From an uncultured Clostridia bacterium (GTDB taxonomy: Bacteria; Bacillota; Clostridia; TANB77; CAG-508): a stretch of DNA of 24,281 bases. How positions within the stretch are numbered: position 1 is the first letter of the stretch; each line of letters begins with the position of its first letter. The stretch is taken from assembly GCA_934121885.1 (NCBI GenBank), contig CAKOVH010000015.1:1-24281 (forward strand), in the 5' to 3' direction. A program made the position numbers and the translations under genes. The notes under the pieces are model-generated. The model ran no database searches, was not told the DNA's origin, and saw only the letters and a program-made list of their open reading frames with translations. Below, piece by piece: positions 7,025-14,219 of this stretch.

Positions 7025-8896
7025 TTATCTAATTCTAATAGCATTTATAACAGTAATTATTGTAACTCCAACATCTGCAAATACTGCAAGCCAAACTGGT
7101 GCAACTCCTAATACTCCTGCTGTTAATACTATAAGCTTCATTGCAAGTGAAAATATAATATTTTCCTTCATAATTCTAACCGTTTTTTTACCAATGTTTA
7201 TACTTTCCGGAATAGCTTCAAGATTATTTGAAATTAATATACTATCAGCTGTGTTGCTTGCAATCTCTGTTCCTTCTCCCATTGAAATTCCAAAATCAGA
7301 TGCTGCTAAAACTGGGCTATCATTAATTCCATCTCCAACAAATAATGTCTTTCCTTGTTTTTTTAGTAAGTTTATTTTTTCTAGTTTTTCTTGTGGTAGT
7401 AATCCTGCATATAGATCTGTAACATTTAATTTGTCTGCCACAATCTTTGCATTTTTTAAATTGTCGCCTGTTAATATAACTGTTTTTTCTATTCCAACTT
7501 TATTAAGCTTATTCATTAGTTCTTGTGTATTTTCTCTTGTTTCTTCTTTTAAAGAAATATTTCCAATTACTTCTCCATCTACTGTAAGATAATTTCTTCC
7601 TTCTTTTATGTCATCAAATTTTATATTATTTTGTTCTAATAGTTTTTTATTTCCAAAAAGTACGATTTTTCCGTCAATGTTTCCACATAATCCACATCCT
7701 GCAATTTCCTTATACTCTTTAACTTCCTTTTCAGTAATCACATTTTTAAGATTATCCTCTTCTATTTTTTTATTAATAGCACTGGCAATTGGATGTGCAG
7801 AATTTTTTTCTAGCAAATATATATATTCTAGTACCTCTTTTTCTTCATGATTTCCATATATATTTAGCTCATTTATTTTCATCTTTCCTGTTGTAAGAGT
7901 TCCTGTTTTATCAAAAGCTATAATTTTTGCTTTTGATAAATCTTCAATATGTTTTGTTCCTTTAATTAGCATTCCTTTTTTAGATATTGCACCAAGTCCA
8001 GTGTACAATGCTAAAGGAATTGATATTACAATACTACAAGGGCAAGATGCAACCAAAAACACAAGTGCTTTCATAAGCCATTCTTTAAATTCTAATCCTA
8101 TAATAGGTGGAACTACTGCAATAAGTATTGCAAAAACAATTACAATTGGAGTATATATTTTTGAAAATTTTGTTATAAACTCTTCTGTTTTTCCTTTATT
8201 ATTTTGTGCTTCATAAACTAAATCTACTATCTGTGAAGCCGTTGAATATTTAAACTCTTTTTGTACTATACACTTTAAACTACCATTTAAATTTATTGTT
8301 CCTGATAGTAGTTCCATATCCTCAGATACAACTACTGGAATACTTTCACCAGTTATATTAGATGTATCTATTTCAGATTTTCCACTTATAACTTTGCAGT
8401 CAACTGGCACCATTTCTCCAGGTTTTATTAAAATATTATCTCCAACTTTTAATACATTTACATCAACTACTTCTACATCATTTTCTTTTAGCAAATTAGC
8501 ATTTTTAGCTTTTATATCGGCAATTTGTTTTATGCTGTCATTTGATTTTTCAACTGCACGGTGTTCAATAAATTCTCCAAGTTTAAATAATAATATAACT
8601 AAAGCACCTTCAGTAAATTCTCCTATAACGCACGCTGCAACAACAGCTATTGCCATCAATGTGTCTTCTTCAAAATTCAATTTAAATATATTTTTTATAC
8701 CTTCAAATAATATTTCATATCCTGCAAGTATTATAGATACAATGTACATACCAATTTTAATATTTTCTGGTATTTGTGGTATAAATGTAATAGCAAAAAT
8801 TATTACTGATATTATATATAAGATTTTTTCTAATTTTTCGTGTTTTTCTTCTTCCTCTCCGTGGTGGTTTCCATTGCAATTACAATTATGACTCAT
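7025..8896 (-). CDS. cadA: Cadmium/zinc-exporting P1B-type ATPase
   Basis: This 623-residue membrane ATPase pumps divalent soft metals (Cd, Zn, probably Pb) out of the cell. Visible signatures are TGES (182-185), the transmembrane metal site CPC (285-287), the phosphorylated aspartate in DKTGT (D329), the P1B-specific HP (368-369), GDGINDSP (521-528), and a last-helix aspartate in FADVGVTIITVINAIRI as in ZntA/CadA. The N-terminus lacks the usual HMA domain and instead has a short Cys/His/Glu-rich tail (MSHNCNCNGNHHGEEEEKHE) that probably binds metal. The repressor gene cadC ends just 2 bases upstream, so the two are co-transcribed and controlled by metal. No convincing terminator follows. Confidence 0.93.
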   Translation of the reverse strand: MSHNCNCNGNHHGEEEEKHEKLEKILYIISVIIFAITFIPQIPENIKIGMYIVSIILAGYEILFEGIKNIFKLNFEEDTLMAIAVVAACVIGEFTEGALVILLFKLGEFIEHRAVEKSNDSIKQIADIKAKNANLLKENDVEVVDVNVLKVGDNILIKPGEMVPVDCKVISGKSEIDTSNITGESIPVVVSEDMELLSGTINLNGSLKCIVQKEFKYSTASQIVDLVYEAQNNKGKTEEFITKFSKIYTPIVIVFAILIAVVPPIIGLEFKEWLMKALVFLVASCPCSIVISIPLALYTGLGAISKKGMLIKGTKHIEDLSKAKIIAFDKTGTLTTGKMKINELNIYGNHEEKEVLEYIYLLEKNSAHPIASAINKKIEEDNLKNVITEKEVKEYKEIAGCGLCGNIDGKIVLFGNKKLLEQNNIKFDDIKEGRNYLTVDGEVIGNISLKEETRENTQELMNKLNKVGIEKTVILTGDNLKNAKIVADKLNVTDLYAGLLPQEKLEKINLLKKQGKTLFVGDGINDSPVLAASDFGISMGEGTEIASNTADSILISNNLEAIPESINIGKKTVRIMKENIIFSLAMKLIVLTAGVLGVAPVWLAVFADVGVTIITVINAIRIR

Positions 8897-8898
8897 TT

Positions 8899-9264
8899 TT
8901 ATTCTTCCCCCTCCTTTATATGTGCAAGCGCCATTTTTATAATGCTTTCAATATGTTCATCTTCCAAACTATAAAAAACTTGCTTACCTTCTTTTCTATA
9001 TTTTACAAGCTTGCTATTTCTAAGCAATTGCAATTGATGTGATACAGCTGATTGATTAAGATCTAAAATCTCACACAAGTCGCATACACAAAGTTCTGTA
9101 TTTAATATTGCACATATTATACGAAGTCTTGTTTCATCAGCAAATAGTTTAAATATTTCAGATAAATCTTGAATATCTTCTCTTGCAATATTATTAACTT
9201 TTACTTTGCTTATTAACCCATAATGTGGACATTTTTCTTTACATACAAATTCGTCTTCTCCCAT
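8899..9264 (-). CDS. cadC: ArsR/SmtB-family metal-sensing repressor CadC
   Basis: This is a 121-residue winged-helix repressor that leaves DNA when it binds metal. The helix-turn-helix is around residues 63-90 (LCEILDLNQSAVSHQLQLLRNSKLV). Metal ligands match Staphylococcus aureus CadC with an offset of one. The Cd/Pb site would be C8, C12, C59 and C61; the second, alpha-5 site would be D102, H104, H115 and E118. Having both sites intact supports a Cd/Pb/Zn sensor rather than an arsenic one. The start is the ATG at 9262-9264 (MGEDEF): AAAGGAG lies 5-6 bases before it, whereas the ATG six codons upstream has no such site. A palindromic operator lies directly upstream, so it should repress itself and cadA. 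Confidence 0.92.
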   Translation of the reverse strand: MGEDEFVCKEKCPHYGLISKVKVNNIAREDIQDLSEIFKLFADETRLRIICAILNTELCVCDLCEILDLNQSAVSHQLQLLRNSKLVKYRKEGKQVFYSLEDEHIESIIKMALAHIKEGEE

Positions 9265-9280
9265 ATTTTCTCCTTTCAAC

Positions 9281-9300
9281 ATATGAGCATATATTCATAT
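9281..9300. promoter_or_regulatory. Putative CadC operator palindrome
   Basis: ATATGA and TCATAT are perfect inverted repeats separated by 8 bases (GCATATAT). The core TGAgCATATATtCA matches the 12-2-12 type sites bound by SmtB/CadC repressors (TGAA...TTCA). The site lies between the -10 element and the cadC ribosome-binding site, where a bound repressor would block transcription. Confidence 0.75.
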
Positions 9301-9307
9301 ATATTAT

Positions 9308-9336
9308 ATGATATTCTATTTATTAATAAAATGCAA
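9308..9336 (-). promoter_or_regulatory. Putative cadC-cadA promoter
   Basis: On the minus strand TTGCAT (9331-9336) and TATCAT (9308-9313) are 17 bases apart. An overlapping TATAAT occurs at 9303-9308 but lacks a correctly spaced -35. The operator begins 7 bases downstream of the -10. Confidence 0.55.
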
Positions 9337-9360
9337 TAGTTTTTTTAAATTTTTATAAAC

Positions 9361-9399
9361 AAAAAAAGAATTTCTAACAATTTTTCTTGCTAGAAATCC
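9361..9399 (-). terminator. Rho-independent terminator after tsf
   Basis: In the minus-strand transcript GGATTTCTAGC pairs with GTTAGAAATTC (11 bp with two G-U pairs) and is followed by seven U residues. It ends the rpsB-tsf operon before the cadC promoter region. Confidence 0.8.
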
Positions 9400-9416
9400 T
9401 TTTTATTTAGAATTAA

Positions 9417-10298
9417 TTATCCATTAATTTGTTTTGCAACTTCTTCTGCAAAGTTTTCTTCTCTTTTTTCTAATCCTTCACCTTTTTCAAATCTTGCAAA
9501 TCTTACTATTTTAGCTCCTTTTGATTCTACAAGTTTTCCAACTTTGATGTCTGGATCTTTAACGAATTCTTGCTCTACTAAGCATATTTCTCCATAGAAT
9601 TTTCCAATTCTACCTAATACTATTTTCTCAGCAATTTCAGCTGGTTTTCCTTCATTCATTGCTTGAGCTTTTAAAATTTCCATTTCTTTTTCTACTCTTT
9701 CTTGTGGTACAGAGTCTCTATCTAAGAATTCAGGTTTTGCAGCTGCAATTTGCATACAAACATCTTTTGCAAGTTCTGGTGTTGCATTTTCCATTTCAAC
9801 TAAAACAGCTATTTTTCCTTCTCCATGTATATAACTTTCTAGCATATTGCTTGTTTCAAATCTTTCAAATCTTCTAATAGACATATTTTCACCAATTGTA
9901 GCTATTTTGTTTGTTAAAACTTCTTGAACTGTTTTATCTGGTTCTGTAATTGAGTTTTGAGCTAATAATTCTTCAACACTTGTTGGTGCTTTTTCAACAA
10001 CTTGTCTTGCAACATCTTTAACAAAGTTTTTGAACTCATCATTTTTTGCAACGAAATCTGTTTCAGCATTAACTTCAACAACTGCTCCAACTTTTCCGTC
10101 TTCTGAAATATATGTTTCAACTAAACCTTCTGCTGCTATTCTGTCAGATTTTTTAGCTGCTTTTGCAATTCCTCTTTCACGTAATAATTCAATTGCTTTT
10201 TCGAAATCTCCATCTGTTTCTGTTAAAACCTTTTTGCAGTCCATCATTCCTGCACCTGTTTTTTCTCTTAATTCTTTTACTTGACTTGCTGATATCAT
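9417..10298 (-). CDS. tsf: Translation elongation factor Ts
   Basis: EF-Ts (293 residues) exchanges GDP for GTP on EF-Tu in the cytoplasm. The N-terminal UBA-like domain has the family pattern VKELREKTGAGMMDCKKVL (residues about 6-25), followed by the coiled-coil-containing core with VEVNAETDFVAKNDEF. The length is normal for Firmicutes. The ATG is preceded by AAAGGAGG at suitable spacing. It lies directly downstream of rpsB, the universal arrangement, with a terminator-like hairpin in the gap that may lower its expression relative to S2. A strong terminator follows. Confidence 0.97.
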   Translation of the reverse strand: MISASQVKELREKTGAGMMDCKKVLTETDGDFEKAIELLRERGIAKAAKKSDRIAAEGLVETYISEDGKVGAVVEVNAETDFVAKNDEFKNFVKDVARQVVEKAPTSVEELLAQNSITEPDKTVQEVLTNKIATIGENMSIRRFERFETSNMLESYIHGEGKIAVLVEMENATPELAKDVCMQIAAAKPEFLDRDSVPQERVEKEMEILKAQAMNEGKPAEIAEKIVLGRIGKFYGEICLVEQEFVKDPDIKVGKLVESKGAKIVRFARFEKGEGLEKREENFAEEVAKQING

Positions 10299-10318
10299 TA
10301 TAAATCCTCCTTTAGATT

Positions 10319-10356
10319 AAAAAATAAGGAGTAAGAGCAGATAAGCTCTCCTCCTT
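10319..10356 (-). terminator. Terminator-like hairpin between rpsB and tsf
   Basis: In the minus-strand transcript AAGGAGGAGAGC pairs with GCTCTTACTCCTT (one bulge; loop TTATCT) and a run of six U residues follows. It lies in the 77-base gap before tsf and looks like a partial terminator or attenuator within the operon. The tsf ribosome-binding site lies just beyond it. Confidence 0.6.
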
Positions 10357-10375
10357 TATATTAAACTATTTAAAA

Positions 10376-11155
10376 TTATTCTTGAGTAGTTTCTTCAGCA
10401 GCAACAACTTCTTCAATGCTTTCTGGTTCAGCAGTTTCTTCTACTACTTCTTCTTGCATTGTATCCATTGCTTCACCTTGTCTACCTTCGATAACTGCAT
10501 TAGCCATACAATCAGCGATTAATCCAACTGCACGGATAGCGTCATCATTACCAGGAATAGCATAATCAACATCTTCTGGATTACAGTTTGTATCAATTAA
10601 TCCTATTACTGGAATTCCTAATTTTTTAGCTTCTAAGATTCCAATTCTTTCTTTTTTAGGATCTACGATGAACATTACTCCTGGAAGTTCTTCCATATCT
10701 TTAATTCCACCAAGATTCTTTTCAAGTTTTTCCATTTCTTTCTTTAATAGAATAACTTCTTTTTTAGGTAGTACATCAAATGTACCATCTTCTTGCATTC
10801 TTTCTAGATCTTTTAATCTAGCAATTCTTGTTCTAATTGTTCCAAAGTTTGTAAGTGTTCCACCTAACCATCTTTGGTTAACATAGTACATACCGCATTT
10901 TTCAGCAGCTTCTTTTACACAATCTTGTGCTTGTTTTTTTGTACCAACAAATAAAATTGTTTTTCCTTCTTCTGCTTGTTCTTTTAGGAAGCTATATGCT
11001 TCGTCTAATTTTTTTGATGTCTTTTGTAAATCGATAATATGGATACCATTTCTAGCTTGAAATATATATTCAGCCATTTTTGGATCCCATCTTCTTGTTT
11101 GATGTCCGAAATGAACACCTGCTTCAAGTAATTGTTTCATTGCAACTACTGCCAT
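10376..11155 (-). CDS. rpsB: Small ribosomal subunit protein S2
   Basis: S2 (259 residues) is a late-binding protein of the 30S head. The start MAVVAMKQLLEAGVHFGHQ and the internal FVGTKKQAQDCVKEAAE and NQRWLGGTLTNF are diagnostic. The C-terminal ~35 residues are an acidic Glu/Val-rich tail longer than in Bacillus S2, as seen in many Clostridia. The ATG follows an AAAGGAGG site. A near-perfect sigma-A promoter (11275-11303) and a structured leader of about 110 bases precede the gene, consistent with autogenous control by S2, though no leader family is proved here. It is co-transcribed with tsf. Confidence 0.97.
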   Translation of the reverse strand: MAVVAMKQLLEAGVHFGHQTRRWDPKMAEYIFQARNGIHIIDLQKTSKKLDEAYSFLKEQAEEGKTILFVGTKKQAQDCVKEAAEKCGMYYVNQRWLGGTLTNFGTIRTRIARLKDLERMQEDGTFDVLPKKEVILLKKEMEKLEKNLGGIKDMEELPGVMFIVDPKKERIGILEAKKLGIPVIGLIDTNCNPEDVDYAIPGNDDAIRAVGLIADCMANAVIEGRQGEAMDTMQEEVVEETAEPESIEEVVAAEETTQE

Positions 11156-11199
11156 TTTTTATTCCTCCTTTTTGTTTTTACCTCCACTAGACTTAAACA

Positions 11200-11244
11200 T
11201 TTAAAAAGACTTGTTTTTATACAAAACAAGCACTACTCTTTAAA
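11200..11244 (-). promoter_or_regulatory. Structured 5' leader of rpsB (candidate S2 autoregulatory element)
   Basis: In the transcript TTTAAAGAG pairs with CTTTTTAAA (8 of 9, one wobble), enclosing CTTGTTTT paired with AAAACAAG, with the asymmetric internal loop TAGTG/T. Upstream the leader begins with a CA-repeat and GGGCC. It occupies the middle of the ~110-base untranslated leader. Autogenous regulation is inferred from the position. Confidence 0.45.
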
Positions 11245-11274
11245 CTGGCCCGTGTGTGTATTTTTAACGAAACT

Positions 11275-11303
11275 ATTATATCAAAAAATTATTACAAATG
11301 CAA
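11275..11303 (-). promoter_or_regulatory. Sigma-A promoter of rpsB-tsf
   Basis: On the minus strand TTGCAT (11298-11303) is followed after exactly 17 bases by TATAAT (11275-11280). Transcription should start near 11268. Confidence 0.8.
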
Positions 11304-11392
11304 TACTTTTGTAACATTTTTACCTTATTTTTCTTCTATTCTTTCGCATTTTTTAACTTATTCACATTTATTGATAAATGATAACATTTTAA

Positions 11393-11423
11393 AAGAGCCA
11401 TTTATTTTACCTAAATGACTCTT
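11393..11423 (-). terminator. Terminator hairpin after the Rpn-like gene
   Basis: AAGAGTCATTTA and TAAATGGCTCTT (minus-strand sense) form a 12-bp stem with one mismatch. The loop is GGTAAAA, and TTTT then AAAATG follows. The U-tract is short, so it may be a weak terminator. Confidence 0.6.
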
Positions 11424-11455
11424 GCTATCTAAAATCTATTTATTTTCAAATTAAA

Positions 11456-12293
11456 TTATAATTTTTCTATTTCTTCTTTTGTTAGTCCTGTATATTCGGC
11501 AATCTCATCTATTTTCATATTTTTAGCTTTCATTTTTTTTGCTATACTTTTTACTCCTTTATCAAATTCAGCTTCTTCTATTCCTTGTCTTTCAAATATG
11601 TATTTTTCTCTTAAATGTGCTAAATATTGTTCATGTTCATCTTCACTTATTTCATCTAATACCTCTTTGGCTTTTTTCATTGATTCATCAGCATTTTCCA
11701 TATTCAAATCCTCCGAATTACTAATAAATTTTACCCAAGTATCTAATAATGTATTTTCTGAATATTTCTCTATCTTGGATAAATTAATTATATATAACTC
11801 TAATACATCTGTCAATATTATTTTGCCATATGTTTCTTCTCGTATGTTCCATTTTGTAAGGTATTTTGGTATTTCTTTTAACTTTTCTAATTCAAAATCT
11901 ATAAACAATATTGATATACATTTATTTAGTTCTGAATAATTATGTGATTTCTTTAAATTTTGCGTATACATTTTGCTTAAATAAAATATTATTCTTTTTT
12001 CAATATTTTTTTCGTCTACTAATTGCATCTCTATATTTATATCTACTGAATTATTTACTTTCGCTCTAATATCTAGTATTCCTAGCTTATCGTCATATAA
12101 ATCTCGCTCTAATATTGTATTACAATTTAAACTTACATCTGTAACTTTTTCTTTTAGTATAGCATTCAATAACCCTTTGGTTATTTCTTCATTGCCAGTG
12201 TATCCAAATACCCTTTTAAATGTATAATCATTTTTTAGTTTTAATAATTCTATATAACCACCCTCTTTATCACTTGTTTTATTTTTCTTTCAT
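11456..12293 (-). pseudogene. Rpn/PD-(D/E)XK transposase-family nuclease, 5' end frame-disrupted
   Basis: The body matches the Rpn (PDDEXK_2) family of recombination-promoting nucleases. ELLKLKNDYTFKRVFGYTGNEE comes at the N-terminus, then an active site with GILDIRA and IEMQ (D...ExQ). A C-terminal helical region follows, ending in KNMKIDEIAEYTGLTKEEIEKL. The reading frame is open upstream to a TGA near 12292 but contains no ATG. The ATG at 12291-12293 is in another frame and stops after four codons (ATG AAA GAA AAA TAA). Removing one base from that A/T run would give MKEKKTSDKEGGYIELLKLKND, a natural family start. The only in-frame start visible downstream is a TTG at 12167-12169 without a ribosome-binding site; it would delete about 40 conserved residues. 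A promoter and a terminator remain, so decay is probably recent. Confidence 0.7.
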
Positions 12294-12354
12294 TTTGGAA
12301 ATTTTAGACAGAATCGTCTTTAAGAATTTAATAGATTTTAAATAACTGTTTTGT

Positions 12355-12383
12355 ATAATATCATAACTTACATTTTATGGCAA
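12355..12383 (-). promoter_or_regulatory. Putative promoter of the Rpn-like gene
   Basis: On the minus strand TTGCCA (12378-12383) and TATTAT (12355-12360) have a 17-base spacer. The leader to the presumed ancestral ATG is about 55 bases. The rest of the 234-base gap to the zinc-ribbon gene is AT-rich with nothing else recognisable. Confidence 0.5.
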
Positions 12384-12458
12384 TAGGCAAATAAAACAAT
12401 ATAAAAATAAAAATTTTTATTTTTTGTAACATAAATGTAATATTTTTTCTGTTTATTT

Positions 12459-12485
12459 TTGTCAATATTTGTGATAAAATATAAA
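12459..12485 (+). promoter_or_regulatory. Putative promoter of the zinc-ribbon gene
   Basis: TTGTCA (12459-12464) is followed by TATAAA at 12480-12485 (15-base spacer) or by a poorer TAAAAA at 17 bases. The only coding region downstream on this strand is the small gene at 12528. Confidence 0.45.
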
Positions 12486-12527
12486 AAGTTGATAATAGAA
12501 TTTTACTAATGAAAGGATGATCTTATT

Positions 12528-12788
12528 ATGCAATTTAATAAATGTAGCCGTTGTGGATGTTTTTTTATGACAAATTCAGATGTATGTCCAAACTGTGAGC
12601 CAAAGGATATGTGTGATATAAATAAACTAAAAAATTACTTAGCAGATTGTGATACAAATTCGTCTATTGAGGAAATTTCTTGTAATACTGGTATTTCACC
12701 TAAAAACTTACATCGTTTCTTTCAATCTGATGAAATTGCAAAATTAAATTTAAATGATTTTGGAACTCATTTTAAAACAGAATTATAA
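12528..12788 (+). CDS. Small zinc-ribbon/HTH protein, YvyF-like
   Basis: This 86-residue protein has an N-terminal zinc ribbon: C6-x2-C9 (CSRC), then CPNC at C20 and C23, with further cysteines at 11 and 29. A helix-turn-helix-like segment at about 46-72 (SIEEISCNTGISPKNLHRFFQSDEI) follows. This order resembles the YvyF/TIGR03826-type protein, normally found in flagellar operons, but no flagellar gene is in the window and this copy is shorter than usual. A small DNA- or protein-binding regulator is likely; its target is unknown. The ATG follows GAAAGGA about 10 bases upstream. Its stop codon lies inside the first copy of an 11-bp direct repeat that borders a hairpin array. Confidence 0.65.
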   Translation: MQFNKCSRCGCFFMTNSDVCPNCEPKDMCDINKLKNYLADCDTNSSIEEISCNTGISPKNLHRFFQSDEIAKLNLNDFGTHFKTEL

Positions 12789-12795
12789 GAAAAGT
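12785..12795 (+). repeat. Direct repeat, left copy (ATAAGAAAAGT)
   Basis: This 11-bp sequence is repeated exactly at 12892-12902. It includes the stop codon of the zinc-ribbon gene. The two copies bracket the hairpin array and look like a target-site duplication. Confidence 0.65.
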
Positions 12796-12892
12796 GGCTT
12801 CGCCACATGTACACAATTGCTTTGCAATTGGTACAGACCAAGGTAACTTAACCTTGTTGTATAGTAAAAAATCTTCGATTTTTCCTATACAA
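12794..12892. repeat. Array of four tandem hairpins (possible palindromic mobile element)
   Basis: Four palindromes follow one another. The first is GTGGC-TTC-GCCAC (12794-12806). The second is TGTAC-a-CAATTGC-TTT-GCAATTG-GTACA (12808-12835). The third is CAAGGT-aactta-ACCTTG (12839-12856). The fourth is TTGTATAG...CTATACAA enclosing AAAAATC-TTC-GATTTTT (12857-12892). On the minus strand three loops are GAA, AAA and GAA closed by C-G, the type found in very stable DNA mini-hairpins such as GCGAAGC. Only the last structures resemble a terminator, so termination alone does not explain the array. No second copy was noticed in the window. Confidence 0.7.
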
Positions 12893-12902
12893 TAAGAAAA
12901 GT
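12892..12902 (+). repeat. Direct repeat, right copy (ATAAGAAAAGT)
   Basis: This is an exact second copy of the repeat at 12785-12795, 107 bases downstream. Joining the flanks at one copy would place the zinc-ribbon gene's terminator immediately after its stop codon, as expected before an insertion. Confidence 0.65.
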
Positions 12903-12941
12903 AGCGTAGATTTTTTAATTTCATCTACGCTTTTTCTTTTT
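12903..12941. terminator. Bidirectional terminator between the zinc-ribbon gene and pdp
   Basis: AGCGTAGAT and ATCTACGCT form a perfect 9-bp stem, followed on the plus strand by TTTTCTTTTT. On the minus strand the stem is followed by ACTTTTC. It serves the converging zinc-ribbon gene and pdp. Confidence 0.8.
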
Positions 12942-12947
12942 GAATTT

Positions 12948-14204
12948 TTATTTAATAACATATATTTTTTCTAGTTTTTTAACCGCTTCTTTTGCCTTGT
13001 TTTCATCATTTGCATGAATATATGCAACTATATTACCTTTTTTAACATTGTCTCCTATTTTTTTATCTAAAACAATACCAACACTATTTTCTATTTTATC
13101 TTCTTTTTTCATTCTTCCGGCTCCTAAACTTACCGAAAGTTTACCAATCTCTTCTGCTTCTAAACTAGTAATTGTTCCATCTCTTGTGGCTTCTACTTGC
13201 ATAATATATTTTGCTCTTTCAAATTTATTAGTATCATCTATATAAGAAACATCTCCACCTTGAATTTTTACAAGTTCTTTTAATTTTTCTAATGCCTTTC
13301 CATTTTGTATATTTTCTAGCATTTTTTGTTTGTTTTCTTCTAAATTATCTCCTTTACCTGCAAGTTTTATCATATTGCTTCCAATTTCTAATACAACATT
13401 TTTCACATCCTCTTGCATATTTCCTTTTAAAAATTCAATTGCTTCAATAACTTCAAGTGAATTTCCAACATTTTTACCAAGAGGCTGTTCCATTGGAGTA
13501 ATAACACATACAGTATCTCTACCTGCTAGCTTTCCTATTTTAGTCATTACTTTCGCAAGTTCTTCTGCTCTTTCTTTCGTTTTCATAAATGCTCCACTAC
13601 CATATGTAACATCTAAAACAATTTTATTTGCTCCTGCAGCAATTTTTTTGCTCATAATACTAGAAGCAATAAGTGGTATACTCTCAGTTGCAGAAATACT
13701 ATCACGAAGAGCATATATTTTTTTATCTGCTGGTGCTAAATTCATTGTTTGACCTATTACGCTAATACCAACATTTTTAACATTTTGTTTAAATTCTTCT
13801 ATTGAAATATCTGTTTTATAACCAGGTATAGATTCTAATTTATCAATTGTTCCACCTGTGTATCCTAATCCTCTTCCAGACATTTTTGCAACAGGTATTC
13901 CAAGAGAAGCAATAATTGGTGCTAAAATAAGTGTAACCTTATCTCCTACTCCACCTGTACTATGCTTATCTACAACCGTTCCTATATCTGATAAATCAAG
14001 TCTTTCTCCCGAATTTGCCATTGCAGTTGTTAAATCAGTTATTTCTTGTTCATTCATTCCATTTATATATATTGCCATAACCAATGCTGCTGCTTGATAA
14101 TCTGCAACATTTCCATTTGTATATTCTGTAATAAAATATTGAATTTCTTCTTTATTTAATTCTTTTTTATCTCTTTTCTTTGCTATAATCTCTTGTATAT
14201 TCAT
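12948..14204 (-). CDS. pdp: Pyrimidine-nucleoside phosphorylase
   Basis: The enzyme splits uridine, thymidine or deoxyuridine with phosphate into base and (deoxy)ribose 1-phosphate for nucleoside salvage. The helical N-terminal domain (about 1-65) precedes the phosphate-binding KHSTGGVGDK motif at 80-89, followed by KMSGRGLGYTGGTIDKLESI. The C-terminal alpha/beta domain (about 335-418) carries RDGTITSLEAEEIGKLSVSLGAGR. At 418 residues it is slightly shorter than the Bacillus enzyme (about 433), mainly near the C-terminus. It could also be called thymidine phosphorylase (deoA); the Firmicutes type generally accepts both pyrimidines. The ATG follows AGAGGA. It is 15 bases after rnhB, so it is co-transcribed with it. 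Confidence 0.93.
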   Translation of the reverse strand: MNIQEIIAKKRDKKELNKEEIQYFITEYTNGNVADYQAAALVMAIYINGMNEQEITDLTTAMANSGERLDLSDIGTVVDKHSTGGVGDKVTLILAPIIASLGIPVAKMSGRGLGYTGGTIDKLESIPGYKTDISIEEFKQNVKNVGISVIGQTMNLAPADKKIYALRDSISATESIPLIASSIMSKKIAAGANKIVLDVTYGSGAFMKTKERAEELAKVMTKIGKLAGRDTVCVITPMEQPLGKNVGNSLEVIEAIEFLKGNMQEDVKNVVLEIGSNMIKLAGKGDNLEENKQKMLENIQNGKALEKLKELVKIQGGDVSYIDDTNKFERAKYIMQVEATRDGTITSLEAEEIGKLSVSLGAGRMKKEDKIENSVGIVLDKKIGDNVKKGNIVAYIHANDENKAKEAVKKLEKIYVIK

Positions 14205-14219
14205 TTCTTATCCTCTTTT

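Noticed and set aside
8394..8891. 165-codon plus-strand frame opposite cadA
   Set aside because: It is the antisense of an intact P-type ATPase, with Ser/Phe/Ile-rich low-complexity composition and no initiation signals.
12794..12931. CRISPR array or integron attC-like cassette
   Set aside because: The palindromes differ from one another, there are no constant-length spacers, no repeated unit, and no Cas or integrase gene nearby.
13330..13752. 140-codon plus-strand frame opposite pdp
   Set aside because: It lies entirely antisense to a well-conserved phosphorylase and has no recognisable domain.
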